Assembly (NCBI RefSeq): GCF_014486695.1
Contig: NZ_JACTAB010000008.1
Location: forward strand, 1 to 64,000
DNA from: Flavobacterium buctense
GTDB taxonomy: Bacteria > Bacteroidota > Bacteroidia > Flavobacteriales > Flavobacteriaceae
Length of the DNA stretch: 64,000 bases
Direction: 5' to 3'
A program made the position numbers and the translations under genes. The notes under the pieces were generated by a model that worked only from the letters and a program-made list of their open reading frames with translations, had not been told where the DNA came from and searched no databases. Positions within the stretch are counted from its first letter, which is position 1. Each line of letters starts with the position of its first letter. Below are positions 48,947-59,400 of the stretch, one piece after another.

Positions 48947-49630
48947 TTACAATATATTTTTTAATTCTACCAGACGATTGATGGTTAGTACATCGGGAAT
49001 GTTATGATGGCCTTTTTCATCAAATAAAATAGCCTGCATTCCGAAATCAATAGCACCTCTGACATCTGCATCGATACAATCGCCAATCATGATAGCGTTT
49101 TCCTTATCGGTTTTAGCCAAAGATAGGGCAAATTCAAATATATTTCGGTGTGGTTTTTTGACGCCGGCCATTTCTGAATTGGTTATCGTTTTAAAATAGT
49201 TGCCTAACCCTGAATTGTGGATTTTTTTAGATTGAACCTCAGCGAAACCATTGGTAATAATATGCAAATTATATTTTGGAGATAAATACTCCAACACTTC
49301 AATAGCACCGTCAAACAGCTGATTATTATCCGGTAAAAAGGCAATATAATCATGGGCTATTTTGTCAATTGCTTCGTCGGAAATGCTGTAGTTCATTTTG
49401 TCAAATGATTGTTTTAACCGTTGGTAACGCAATTCTTCATGGGTGATTTTATCAACTTGGTACAACTTCCAGCATGCCTGGTTTATGGGTGCGTAGATTT
49501 CGATAAATTCTTCGGTATTAATCATCGGATGATGCACTTTGAAAATTTTGTCAAAAGCTAAAACTGAGTTTCGGTCAAAATCCCAAAGTGTGTGATCTAG
49601 GTCAAAAAAAATATCGGTGATGTTTTTCAT
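48947..49630 (-). CDS. YjjG family noncanonical pyrimidine nucleotidase (HAD)
   Basis: A 227-residue HAD-superfamily phosphatase. Motif I is FFDLDHTLWD (8-17), with the nucleophile and acid Asp in DLDHT. A helical cap follows, then motif II IITNG, motif III Lys in GVKKPHRNIF and motif IV IGDCIDADV. It fits YjjG-type pyrimidine nucleotidases that remove phosphates from non-canonical nucleotides (for example 5-fluoro dUMP in E. coli). Its start is 1 nt after the radC stop. Cytoplasmic. Confidence 0.88.
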   Translation of the reverse strand: MKNITDIFFDLDHTLWDFDRNSVLAFDKIFKVHHPMINTEEFIEIYAPINQACWKLYQVDKITHEELRYQRLKQSFDKMNYSISDEAIDKIAHDYIAFLPDNNQLFDGAIEVLEYLSPKYNLHIITNGFAEVQSKKIHNSGLGNYFKTITNSEMAGVKKPHRNIFEFALSLAKTDKENAIMIGDCIDADVRGAIDFGMQAILFDEKGHHNIPDVLTINRLVELKNIL

Positions 49631-49631
49631 T

Positions 49632-50321
49632 TTAAAAAATGCCTTCGTCCTGAAAGCTCAAATAGCCGGTTTCTGTGATGATAATATGGTCGAGCACTTT
49701 GACATCCAATTGCTCTCCGGCAAATTTAAGTTTTTTAGTGATATCACGGTCGGCATCACTGGCCAATAGTTTACCCGAAGGATGATTATGGGACAAAATA
49801 ATCGCAGTTGCGTTGTGTTCTAAAGCCAATTTGAAAATTAAACGAACATCGACCACGGTTCCGGTAATTCCGCCTTTGGACAATTGCGATTTGTAAATGA
49901 CTTTGTTAGAATTATTTAAGTATAAAACCCAAAATTCTTCGTGTAACAATTCCCCGATTATGGGTTGCATGATTTCAAAAACCGCTTTGCTGGAAGTGAT
50001 TTTCTGTAACTCAACGGTTTCTTCTAACCTTCGTCTCCGACCTAATTCTAAGGCAGCGGCAATGGAAACAGCCTTTGCCTCGCCTATTCCTTTGAATTCC
50101 ATTAACTGTTTCAGAGATAATTTTCCCAAAGCATTCAAATTGTTATTCACACTTGACAAGATTCTTTTGCTCAAAGATACCGCGCTTTCCTTCCGGCTAC
50201 CGGAACCAATTAAAATGGCTACCAATTCGGCATCACTTAAAACTGCTTTGCCTTTTAGCATAAGTTTTTCGCGAGGCTTATCGTCTTCAGCCCAATTCTT
50301 TATGGAGAAATTTTGTTCCAA
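49632..50321 (-). CDS. radC: DNA repair protein RadC (JAB/MPN domain)
   Basis: A 229-residue RadC-family protein. The N-terminal helix-hairpin-helix region (LSLKQLMEFKGIGEAKAVSI) precedes an MPN/JAB metal-binding domain with HxH...D: SHNHPSGKLLASDAD. A GxVVDVRLIFKLALEHNA segment and the C-terminal VKVLDHIIITETGYLSFQDE also match. The name is historical; a repair role is not firmly established and the domain suggests a nuclease or deubiquitinase-like fold. It starts with TTG at 50321, and I find no in-frame ATG upstream. First gene of a three-gene operon. Confidence 0.92.
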   Translation of the reverse strand: MEQNFSIKNWAEDDKPREKLMLKGKAVLSDAELVAILIGSGSRKESAVSLSKRILSSVNNNLNALGKLSLKQLMEFKGIGEAKAVSIAAALELGRRRRLEETVELQKITSSKAVFEIMQPIIGELLHEEFWVLYLNNSNKVIYKSQLSKGGITGTVVDVRLIFKLALEHNATAIILSHNHPSGKLLASDADRDITKKLKFAGEQLDVKVLDHIIITETGYLSFQDEGIF

Positions 50322-50372
50322 TACAAATACTAAATGGAAAGATTTATCGTTACTTATTGAAACCCTAAAATT

Positions 50373-50987
50373 ATGAAAACTTTTTATTTTTCGCTAATTT
50401 TACTTACATTTTTGACTTGTGGTCAAAAAAACAATGATAGCAACAGTGGTGTCGCAGAAGCAAAGCCCAATTCATTTGAGGAGAAATTAGCGGCAGCGGC
50501 CATTTCAATTGTTGACCCGACTATCGTTTACACACCAAATTATGTGTCTATAAAATACCCTAACGGCGATGTTCCTGCCAAAACGGGTGTTTGTACTGAT
50601 GTTGTGATTAGAGCTTATCGAAAATTGGGAATTGATTTGCAAAAAGAAGTGCATGAAGATATGAAAGCTAACTTTTCTATATACCCAACCAAATGGGGCT
50701 TAAAGAAAACCGACACCAACATTGACCATAGAAGAGTGCCGAACCTGGAAACTTTCTTTAGTCGAAAAGGCCAAAAATTATCCGTTAGCCAAAATCCTGA
50801 CGATTATAAAACCGGTGAAATGGTCACTTGGATGATTAGTGGAAAACTACCACACATTGGCATCATAACTAATAAAAAATCTCCGGACGGAAATCCGATG
50901 ATTGTGCATAATGTTGGTGGCGGACAAGTTCTAGAAGATTGCTTGTTTAGCTATGAGATTGTTGGGCATTATAAATATGAAAAGTAA
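50373..50987 (+). CDS. DUF1287 family lipoprotein (NlpC/P60-like fold)
   Basis: A 204-residue exported protein. The signal ends in LTFLTCG with a lipoprotein cysteine (Cys16). The DUF1287 domain (about 40-204) has a conserved GVCTDVVIRAYR, with a likely catalytic Cys, and GKLPHIGIITN with a His, as in NlpC/P60-like cysteine peptidase folds. Related YijF-type proteins are of unknown function. Divergent from radC (51-nt gap) and convergent with mpl, with only 8 nt between the stops. Confidence 0.85.
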   Translation: MKTFYFSLILLTFLTCGQKNNDSNSGVAEAKPNSFEEKLAAAAISIVDPTIVYTPNYVSIKYPNGDVPAKTGVCTDVVIRAYRKLGIDLQKEVHEDMKANFSIYPTKWGLKKTDTNIDHRRVPNLETFFSRKGQKLSVSQNPDDYKTGEMVTWMISGKLPHIGIITNKKSPDGNPMIVHNVGGGQVLEDCLFSYEIVGHYKYEK

Positions 50988-50995
50988 ATTTAGGA

Positions 50996-52351
50996 TTAAT
51001 TAATCAACCCTTTTACCTCATCAAAATTCAATCCGCCATAATTACCTGAACTCATTAACAGCAAAGCTGAATTATTTAAATCATAGGAAAACAAAAAGTT
51101 CTTGAATTCTGCCGGATTGGTATAAATAATCAAATCATCGCGTTTGAACGATTGCGCAATTTGGTCGTAAGTGACTTCTTCCAATTGTTTGATTTTAACA
51201 GCATCGGGTGAATAGAAAACTACAGCAATATCGGCTGCGTCTAATGCGCCTTCATATTCTTTTAGGAACTCGGCGTTTAAACTGCTGTAAGTGTGCAATT
51301 CCAAACACGCCACTAATTTTCTATCCGGATATTGTGCTTTAACCGCTTTAGTTGTTGCCGCTACTTTACTTGGCGAATGGGCAAAATCTTTGTAAGCTAC
51401 TTTGCCTTTGCCTTCGGCTATTTTTTCCAAACGTTTTGACGCACCTTTGAAACTCGCAATAGCTTCATAGAAATCGGCTTCGTCAACGCCCATATTTTGG
51501 CAAATCCATTTGGCGCCGGCCAAATTATTGAGATTGTGTGCTCCAAAAACTTCGATTGGCATTGGCCCTTCGGGTGTATCGAGTAAAGTAGTTCCGTCTT
51601 TAACAGAATAACTTGGGGTTTTATAAGGCAATCTTCGGATGGTGTTGGTGCTTTCTTCGGCTACTTTTTTAACGGTTTCATCTTCTTCATTATAGACTAA
51701 AATTCCGCCTTTGGTAATTTGGTTGACAAAAATGGCAAACTGTTCTACGTAATTTTCAAACGTAGGAAATACATTAATATGATCCCATGCAATTCCGGAA
51801 AGCAAGGCTATATTGGGTTGGTATAAATGAAATTTTGGTCTTCTGTCGATAGGTGACGACAAATATTCATCGCCTTCTAACACTATAAAATCGTTATCGT
51901 GAGTTAGATGAACCATGGTATCAAAACCTTCTAATTGAGCGCCAACCATATAATCGACTTCGATATTGTGAAAATGCATTACGTGTAAAATCATCGATGT
52001 GATGGTCGTTTTCCCATGAGAACCACCAATGACTACTCGGGTTTTGTTTTTAGATTGCTCGTACAAAAACTCGGGATAGGAATAAATTTTAAGACCCAGT
52101 TCTTGTGCTTTCAACAATTCCGGATTATCAGCTTTGGCGTGCATTCCGAGAATAATCGCTTCGATATCTGCGGTGATTTTTTCAGGAAACCAACCCATTT
52201 CAATGGGCAACAATCCTTTTTTCTCTAATCTGGATTTGGAAGGTTCAAAAATGGCATCATCACTTCCGGTAACTTGGTATCCTTTATGGTGTAAGGCCAG
52301 GGCTAAATTGTGCATGGCTGCACCGCCAATGGCTATAAAATGTGTTCGCAT
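50996..52351 (-). CDS. mpl: UDP-N-acetylmuramate:peptide ligase Mpl-like Mur ligase
   Basis: A 451-residue Mur ligase. Three domains: the UDP-binding N-terminal domain (HFIAIGGAAMHNLALALHHK), the ATPase domain with P-loop GGSHGKTTI (about 109-117) and the C-terminal ligase domain (AYKDFAHSPSKVAATTKAVK). The length and HINVFPTFENY pattern fit Mpl, which reattaches recovered murein tripeptide to UDP-MurNAc for peptidoglycan recycling; MurC is the alternative but is usually near other mur genes. It begins 2 nt after the TPR gene, so they are probably one unit. Cytoplasmic. Confidence 0.88.
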   Translation of the reverse strand: MRTHFIAIGGAAMHNLALALHHKGYQVTGSDDAIFEPSKSRLEKKGLLPIEMGWFPEKITADIEAIILGMHAKADNPELLKAQELGLKIYSYPEFLYEQSKNKTRVVIGGSHGKTTITSMILHVMHFHNIEVDYMVGAQLEGFDTMVHLTHDNDFIVLEGDEYLSSPIDRRPKFHLYQPNIALLSGIAWDHINVFPTFENYVEQFAIFVNQITKGGILVYNEEDETVKKVAEESTNTIRRLPYKTPSYSVKDGTTLLDTPEGPMPIEVFGAHNLNNLAGAKWICQNMGVDEADFYEAIASFKGASKRLEKIAEGKGKVAYKDFAHSPSKVAATTKAVKAQYPDRKLVACLELHTYSSLNAEFLKEYEGALDAADIAVVFYSPDAVKIKQLEEVTYDQIAQSFKRDDLIIYTNPAEFKNFLFSYDLNNSALLLMSSGNYGGLNFDEVKGLIN

Positions 52352-52353
52352 TG

Positions 52354-53055
52354 TTAAGATTTATTTTTTTCTTGATAAGTTTCTAAAACTAACTTGGCTT
52401 TTTCAGGCTGATTCATTTTGTTCTTGTACAAATTCGCTAATTTTTGGTAAGAGGTTTTAGAGCCGCCAATAGCTATGGCTTGTTTATAATTTTTTTCAGC
52501 TTCTTTGTAACGCTCGAAATATTCGTCTATGCGACCTTTTGCCAAATAGCCGTCAACCGGTGAAATTTTGGATAATTCATTGGCATATTTTTGAGCTTTC
52601 TTTTCACTTCCACCGACAATTCCGGGCAATTCTAAATACAATTCTATCAACGCCCATCGTGCTTCAATGTGATTCGGGTTGAGTTGAATGGCTTTTTCAA
52701 AAGAAGCTTTAATTTCATCAATCATTCCTAACGCTTTGAATTTATTAGACTCTTTAGCTTTCATTCCAAGGCAACCTCCATATTTATAGTGGTAATTGGC
52801 TTCATTAGGTTTGAGTTTTCTCAATTTATCATAATAAGACATGGCTTTTGTCCAAGCTTTATTAGCGCCTTCAATATCTCCTAAATACTCGAGAGTTTTT
52901 AAATCACTAGGCTTGTCTTTTAAGACATTCTCTAAAATTGGTTTTGCTAAAGCATATTTACCTTGCAAAAATAACTTCTCTGCTTTTTCAAAATCGGATT
53001 GAGAAAAAATCATTAGTGGAAATAAAAAGATGATTTTGTAAATCAATTTCGTCAA
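52354..53055 (-). CDS. Exported TPR-repeat protein
   Basis: A 233-residue protein. A signal peptide (MTKLIYKIIFLFPLMIFSQ) is followed by about six TPR units (for example SDFEKAEKLFLQGKYALAKP and TLEYLGDIEGANKAW), a protein-protein interaction scaffold. The partner is unknown. I put the start at TTG 53055. A more upstream TTG at 53082 overlaps the likely -7 box (53080-53087) and is less likely. It lies 2 nt before mpl, so a role in envelope or peptidoglycan processes is possible but unproven. Confidence 0.8.
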   Translation of the reverse strand: MTKLIYKIIFLFPLMIFSQSDFEKAEKLFLQGKYALAKPILENVLKDKPSDLKTLEYLGDIEGANKAWTKAMSYYDKLRKLKPNEANYHYKYGGCLGMKAKESNKFKALGMIDEIKASFEKAIQLNPNHIEARWALIELYLELPGIVGGSEKKAQKYANELSKISPVDGYLAKGRIDEYFERYKEAEKNYKQAIAIGGSKTSYQKLANLYKNKMNQPEKAKLVLETYQEKNKS

Positions 53056-53079
53056 ATTAATTATGGTTTTATTGAATAA

Positions 53080-53087
53080 CAAATATA
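53080..53087 (-). promoter_or_regulatory. Putative -7 box for the TPR gene
   Basis: The minus strand reads TATATTTG (TAnnTTTG), with an upstream TTG start codon inside it, so translation is more likely to start at the TTG at 53055. No -33 TTG is found at the usual distance. Confidence 0.45.
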
Positions 53088-53381
53088 GGTATTTTTAATA
53101 TTGGTCTGATTTGAATTAACACTTTTGAAGAAAGTATAGCTTATTAAAAACCATTGCTTACCAACAATCGACAATCTGTTAGGCAAAACTATCCACTAAC
53201 AGCAAAAATCAACGATAAAAAGCAACTGAAATACTATATAAAATACTGTTTTTAAACCACTTACAATCCGTTTTCCTTGTTATTTCCCCATAAAAAAGAA
53301 CTCGAAAATGGTCAAAAACTGTAGTTTGTCGACTTTTAAGGTAGTATAACTAAAAAGATAACCATCTGAAAATGGGTACTT

Positions 53382-53389
53382 TAAATTTG
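53382..53389 (+). promoter_or_regulatory. Putative -7 box for the large surface protein gene
   Basis: TAAATTTG matches TAnnTTTG, 35 nt before the ATG at 53425. No -33 TTG at the usual spacing. Confidence 0.42.
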
Positions 53390-53424
53390 TTATAATATTA
53401 ACGGAGTTTAAAATTCATCGCCCT

Positions 53425-56400
53425 ATGAAAAAAAACTACATGCAAACAGAGAATAGATTTTCACTAGAATTATTTTTTTCAAAAAAATATATCCTACTTC
53501 TAGTTATGCTTTTACTTGTAGGAAGCCAATCTACATCAGCTCAAACCGCTGGTCCAAACAATCCAAGTTCAGGTACATTTATAGCAGGTGCCAATATTGA
53601 TTGGACAAATTCAGGAAACATTACTAATACTGCAGACGCTAATTATGCTTCAGCTACTTTAGGTGGTGCAGGAAATACCGATTATCTTTTAGGTAGTAAT
53701 TATGGGTTTTCCATACCAACAGGCGCCATCATCAATGGAATAGTAGTGAACATCCGAAGAAGTACTAGTGCCATTAATGGTGGCAGAATTACCAGAGACA
53801 ATGACGTTTACTTAGTAAAAGGAGGTGTAATTGTTGGTAACGATAAAGCAACTACAACGGCTTACACAACTTCATTAGCCGTGGCTACTTATGGTTCTGC
53901 AACTGACACATGGGGAACAACTTGGACTCCGGCTGAGATTAATGCGACCAATTTTGGAGCCGTACTTTCTATAAATGCAAACAATAGCTTGACTGCAACT
54001 GTAGATTATATAAGAATTACTGTTCATTACACTACGATTGGTTTTTCACCAGCTAGTGCCTGTACAAATTCTAATGCCTCGGTTGTGATTACAGGAAATT
54101 ATATTGCTGCCACTTCTGCCGTAAGTTTTAATGGAGTGAGTGCTACTTTTATACAAAACAACAATTCGCAAGTAACCGCTACTTTACCAATTGGAGCTAC
54201 AACGGGTACTATCGCATTAACAACACCTCAAGGAAGTGCAACAAGTGCTGCCAATTTTATTGTAAACCCATTACCAATTTTAACAGCTATCACTGGTAAT
54301 ACATCCGTATGTATTGGTTCGACTACAACTTTATCAAACACAACAGCCGGTGGAACTTGGTCTAGCGCTTCAACTTCAATTGCAACTATAAACGCTTCTA
54401 ATGGTGTGGTAAGTGGAATTGCAGCCGGAACTTCTTTAATTACCTATACTTATACCGATGGAAATGGTTGTACTAACAGCGTGAATACAACAGTAACTGT
54501 TAATGCTTTACCGGTTGTATCAACACCAAGTAGTGTTTGTTTAGGAAATACAACGCAATTATCTCCAAACACAGGCGGAACTTGGATTAGTAACGACTTG
54601 AGTAAAGCCACAATTGATAATACAGGATTAGTAAATAGTGTTGCAGTCGGTAATGTAACTTTTACCTTCACTAATAATACAACTACTTGTAGCAGTACAA
54701 CCACGACTCTTTCAGTATTGGCTTTGCCAACTGTAACTTCACATCCGCTTGCTACTCAAACGGTTTGTTCAGGAAGTGCTGTTAGTTTAAGTGTTGGAGC
54801 TTCAGGTGCAGGTTTGACTTTTCAATGGTATAATGGGATTAATCCGTTGTCAAATGGCGGTTCAATTTCAGGAGCTACAACGGCAACTTTGACCATAAAC
54901 CCAATTAACTTGGGACAAGCAAGTACAGATTACTATTGTGTAGTAAGTGGAACTTGTACACCAAGCGTTTCTTCAAATAATGCGGAAATAATCGTTATCG
55001 AAAACGTAATAATAAGTACTCAACCAACAACTTCACAAACACTTTGTACTGGTGACACTGCAACATTTTCTGTGGTTGCAACCGGAGCCGGCTTGACCTA
55101 CCAATGGTATAAAGGAGCAACAGCTTTAGTAGATAGTGCTATTATATTGGGAGCAACAACGGATACTTTAACTTTGAGTTCATTAGTGAGTGCTGATGCA
55201 GGAACAGATTATTATTGTCTGGTAAGCGGAACAAGTCCTTGTAGTGCTGTTTCATCTGCAAACGCTACTTTAAACATCAATCAAAGTGCTGCCATAGCTA
55301 CCCAACCTCAATTGTCTCAAAATATTTGTGAAAGTGGTTCCGTAAATCTTTCAGTAACGGCTACCGGCGGAAGTTTATTATACCAATGGTTCAAAGGATC
55401 AAATTCATTAAACAATGGTGGCACTATTTCAGGTGCCAATAGTGCTTCCTTGACCATCAATCCTATTTCATTAAGTGATGCAGGAACAGATTACTATTGT
55501 GTAGTGAGTAACGGATGTTCAACAGGAGACACTTCGAACAATGCTGAAATCATTGTTAGTCCAAAAGCATTTATTCCGGCACAAACGTTAACCGTTTGTA
55601 ATGGTGTTGCATTTACTTTAACTCCAATTGATGGTGTGCCAAATTCTGGGACAATTGTACCTGCAAATACAACTTATTCGTGGTCGGCACCGATTGTAAC
55701 CGGAGGAATGTTAGGCGGACAGGCATCCATTGGTCAGCAAGCTTCTATAAACGGAACTTTAAGCAATCCAACAAACGTTAATCAAACAGCCACTTACACT
55801 GTAACTCCCAAATCCGGGACATCACCAAACTGTGACGGTGCTTCATTTACTGTTACAATAACTGTTAAACCAAGTGCTTCAATCCAAGATATTTCAACAG
55901 CTATCTGTACCGATGGAACAGTTACTATTACTCCAACTCATGCAGGTCTTAACATTGTGCCTACGGGAACTACTTACTCTTGGGGAAATCCAATTGTAAC
56001 CGGTGGCATTACAGGGGCAACTTCCGAAAACGGATTAGCTTCATTTAGTCAAACTTTGAATAACCCAACTAATATAGCTCAAACTGCTACTTACACCATC
56101 ACTCCTGAGACAGCTACTTGCATAGGAACACCTTTCGAGGTAATAGTGACGGTTAATCCAAAACCAGAAAGCGCTGTAAATCAATCCAATCAAACTGCTT
56201 GTTCTGATGTTTTATTTTCGCCTATTATTGTTTCTAATACTAATAGTCAAGCAGTGACTTACAGTTGGACAAGAGACAATACTATCAATGTATTCGGACC
56301 AACAAATGGAACTTCCGGGACAATAACTGTGGGAAACACATTTTCATTGTCACAAATTTTAACTAATAACACCACTTCGGCACAAACAGTTGTTTATACC

Positions 56401-59400
56401 TTCACGCCAACTTCCACAAACGGATGCATAGGCGAGCCTATAACCTCAACCGTTATATTAAATGTCCCTTCTGTAGGCGGTACTGCTTCGATTTCCTTAC
56501 CTAATGTTACTCCTGTAGTAAGAACAACCACTGTTTGTCACTTTGGTTCGGGAATGGTTTATTTATCGGGTCATACCGGAAATATCGTGGGATGGCAATC
56601 CACTACTAATGGAGGAACTACGTGGACCACAATAGCCAATACCACTTCATCGCTAAGTTATAGTAATATTACTCAAACCACATTCTTCAGAGCAATCATT
56701 CAAAATGGTAATGCTTGTAATTTGGCTTATTCTTTCATTGCTTTAGTGGATGTAATTCCGAATATCAGACCTACTCCAGTAACAGCAACTCCTCAAACAA
56801 TTTGTGTCGGCGGTTCGTCAGTATTATATTCTGAAAGCGGATTCGCTACGAGTTCCTATATAGCTGAAGGTGGTACTTTTAGTAATGCCAATCCTGACAA
56901 TTGGTTGGTTGATGGTTGTGGAAATTGTTTAAATGCCGGAGGAAGTAATACTACTATTGGTCCATTTAGATTAAGTGCAACTAATGGCGGAACTTATTCA
57001 GGCATCAATTATACCTCGATTGGAAAGTTTGCCATTGCCAACGGAAATTTCAATTCGATAATGCAAACACCGATTTTCAATACTTATGGATTGACTACTG
57101 CCAATATCAGCTTTAATCATGCCTTTAATTTGCAAGCCGGAGCTTCAGTTTCTGTCGAATTATCATTAGACGGCGGAACAACCTATTCGATAGTTTTAGC
57201 ATCTTTCACAGGTCCAAGTACCAGAAGTCCGTACAATGCTTTTCCAAATCAAACAATAGATTTAAGCAATTATATAGGTCAACCAAATTTAAGAGTTCGA
57301 TTTGTTTACAATGGCACAACAAACAGTTCATGGGCTATTGATAATATTTTAATCCCTGAATCTCCTGCTAATTTAACTACACAATGGGTAGATTCTATTA
57401 CAGGCCAAGTGATAAGCACAACGGCAACGGCAACTGTGACACCAACAGTTACAACCACTTATGCTGTTACTTCCTATTTAAATGGTTGTACAAGTTATGG
57501 CCCTGAAGGAACAACTTATATTACTGTAAATGTAAACCCGAGACCTACTGCTAACATTGGCCCGTCTCAAACCATTTGTCTAGGCAATCCGGCAACTTTT
57601 AGTGTAGCTTTAACAGGTTCAGCACCATGGAGTATTACGTATAGCAATGGTTCAACAACTACTACTGTTAATAATATTACTACTAATCCATATGTTTTTA
57701 ATGTTAATGGACTAACTGCCAACAGAACTTTTACCATCACGGCTGTGAGTGACTCCAGATGTACAGCTACTCCTTCAGATATTTCAGGCTCGGCAGTAGT
57801 AACCGTTTTAAATGGCACACCTGGTTTATGGACCGGAGCAGTTAGTACAGATTGGTTTGATTGTAAAAATTGGGCTGGAGGAATGCCTTCGGCTACTATT
57901 AATGCTCAAATTCCGGCCGGTGCTGTTAGAATGCCGCTGATTGATCCTTCAACCTCCAGCTTTGCCGCTTTGTATAGTAATATTGCCAGAGCACAAGATG
58001 TTATCATAGCCAATGCAGCATCACTAACAATGGCTACCAACTCAGACTTATACGTGAGTAGAGATTGGAGAAACAGTGGAACGTTTACCCCGGGAATGGG
58101 AACCGTAACTTTCAACAGCGCAATAGCCAATCAAGTTCAAACCATCAATACCGGTATAAAAACAAATGAAACTTTTTATAATTTAACACTCAACAATTCA
58201 AATAGTGCCAGAGGAATTAATTTGGTTACTAATTTTGAATTGACTGTTGCCAATCATCTGTCATTACTAAGCGGTGATTTGCGTTTAACAGGTGAAGCGC
58301 AATTAATTCAAAATGGCGCTACTGCCAATCCTTCAAGCGGAATCGGAAAAATTTTAAAAGACCAACAAGGAACCCAAAGCAGTTACCATTACAATTATTG
58401 GTCATCACCTGTTACTACAAATGGTATTAACTATTCAATTGGCGGTGTTTTAAGAGATGGTTCTGATGTTGCGACAAATCCATTTAACCCAAGTGCATTA
58501 AACTTTGGAGCCGATGTTAATTTCGCTGATGGCGCCTTAACTTTTCCGGCCAATTTAAGTACCGGATGGATGTACAAATTTACAAGTGTAAGCACTGTAT
58601 ATGCAGGTTGGCAACATATTGGAAGTACAGGAACCGTAAATCCTGCGGAAGGTTTTACTATGAAAGGTGTAACCGGAACAGGTGTTGTAACTGCTGAACA
58701 AAATTATGTATTTGTAGGTAAACCAAACAACGGTACTATAGGTTTAAATATTAGTTTAAATCAGTCTTATCTAGTTGGAAACCCTTATCCATCAGCCTTA
58801 GATGCTGACGAATTTATCAAAGACAACATTAAAGATGGTGCAGGAAGAGCTGCGACAAATATTTTTAATGGCGCACTTTATTTTTGGGATCACTTTGGGG
58901 GACAAACTCATATTTTAGGACAGTATGTTGGTGGTTATGCCACATACACTTTGATGGGTGGTGTTGTTGCTTTATCGAATGATCCTTTGACTGCTAACAA
59001 TGGAAGCAATGGAACAAAAACGCCTAAAAGATACATTCCTGTAGCGCAAGGATTCTTTATTGGAACAGGTCCAACCACAGATTTAACTACTAACAATCCC
59101 GGTTTGAGTACACCTATTACCGGTGGAACTATTACTTTCAAAAATAGTCAACGAGTTTTTAAAGTGGAATCCGCAGTAGATTCACAGTTTTTCAGAACTC
59201 AAAATGACTCTGATGCTGTAGACACTGTTAATGATGAAAGACAAAAAATCAGACTCTTGTTTGAATCTCCTAATCAATTATACCGACAAATCTTAGTAGG
59301 TGTTGATGAAAATTCGACCAACTCTTTTGATATTGGATATGATGCTCCGATGATTGATTTGAATACCGATGATTTATATTGGAATATCAGCAATTCAAAA

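Larger units (their letters stand above)
53056..53424. other. Intergenic region between TPR protein and large surface protein
   Basis: A 369-bp divergent gap. It should carry the promoters of both neighbours (53080-53087 minus, 53382-53389 plus). The middle is AT-rich with short inverted words and no credible gene or RNA gene. Confidence 0.55.
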
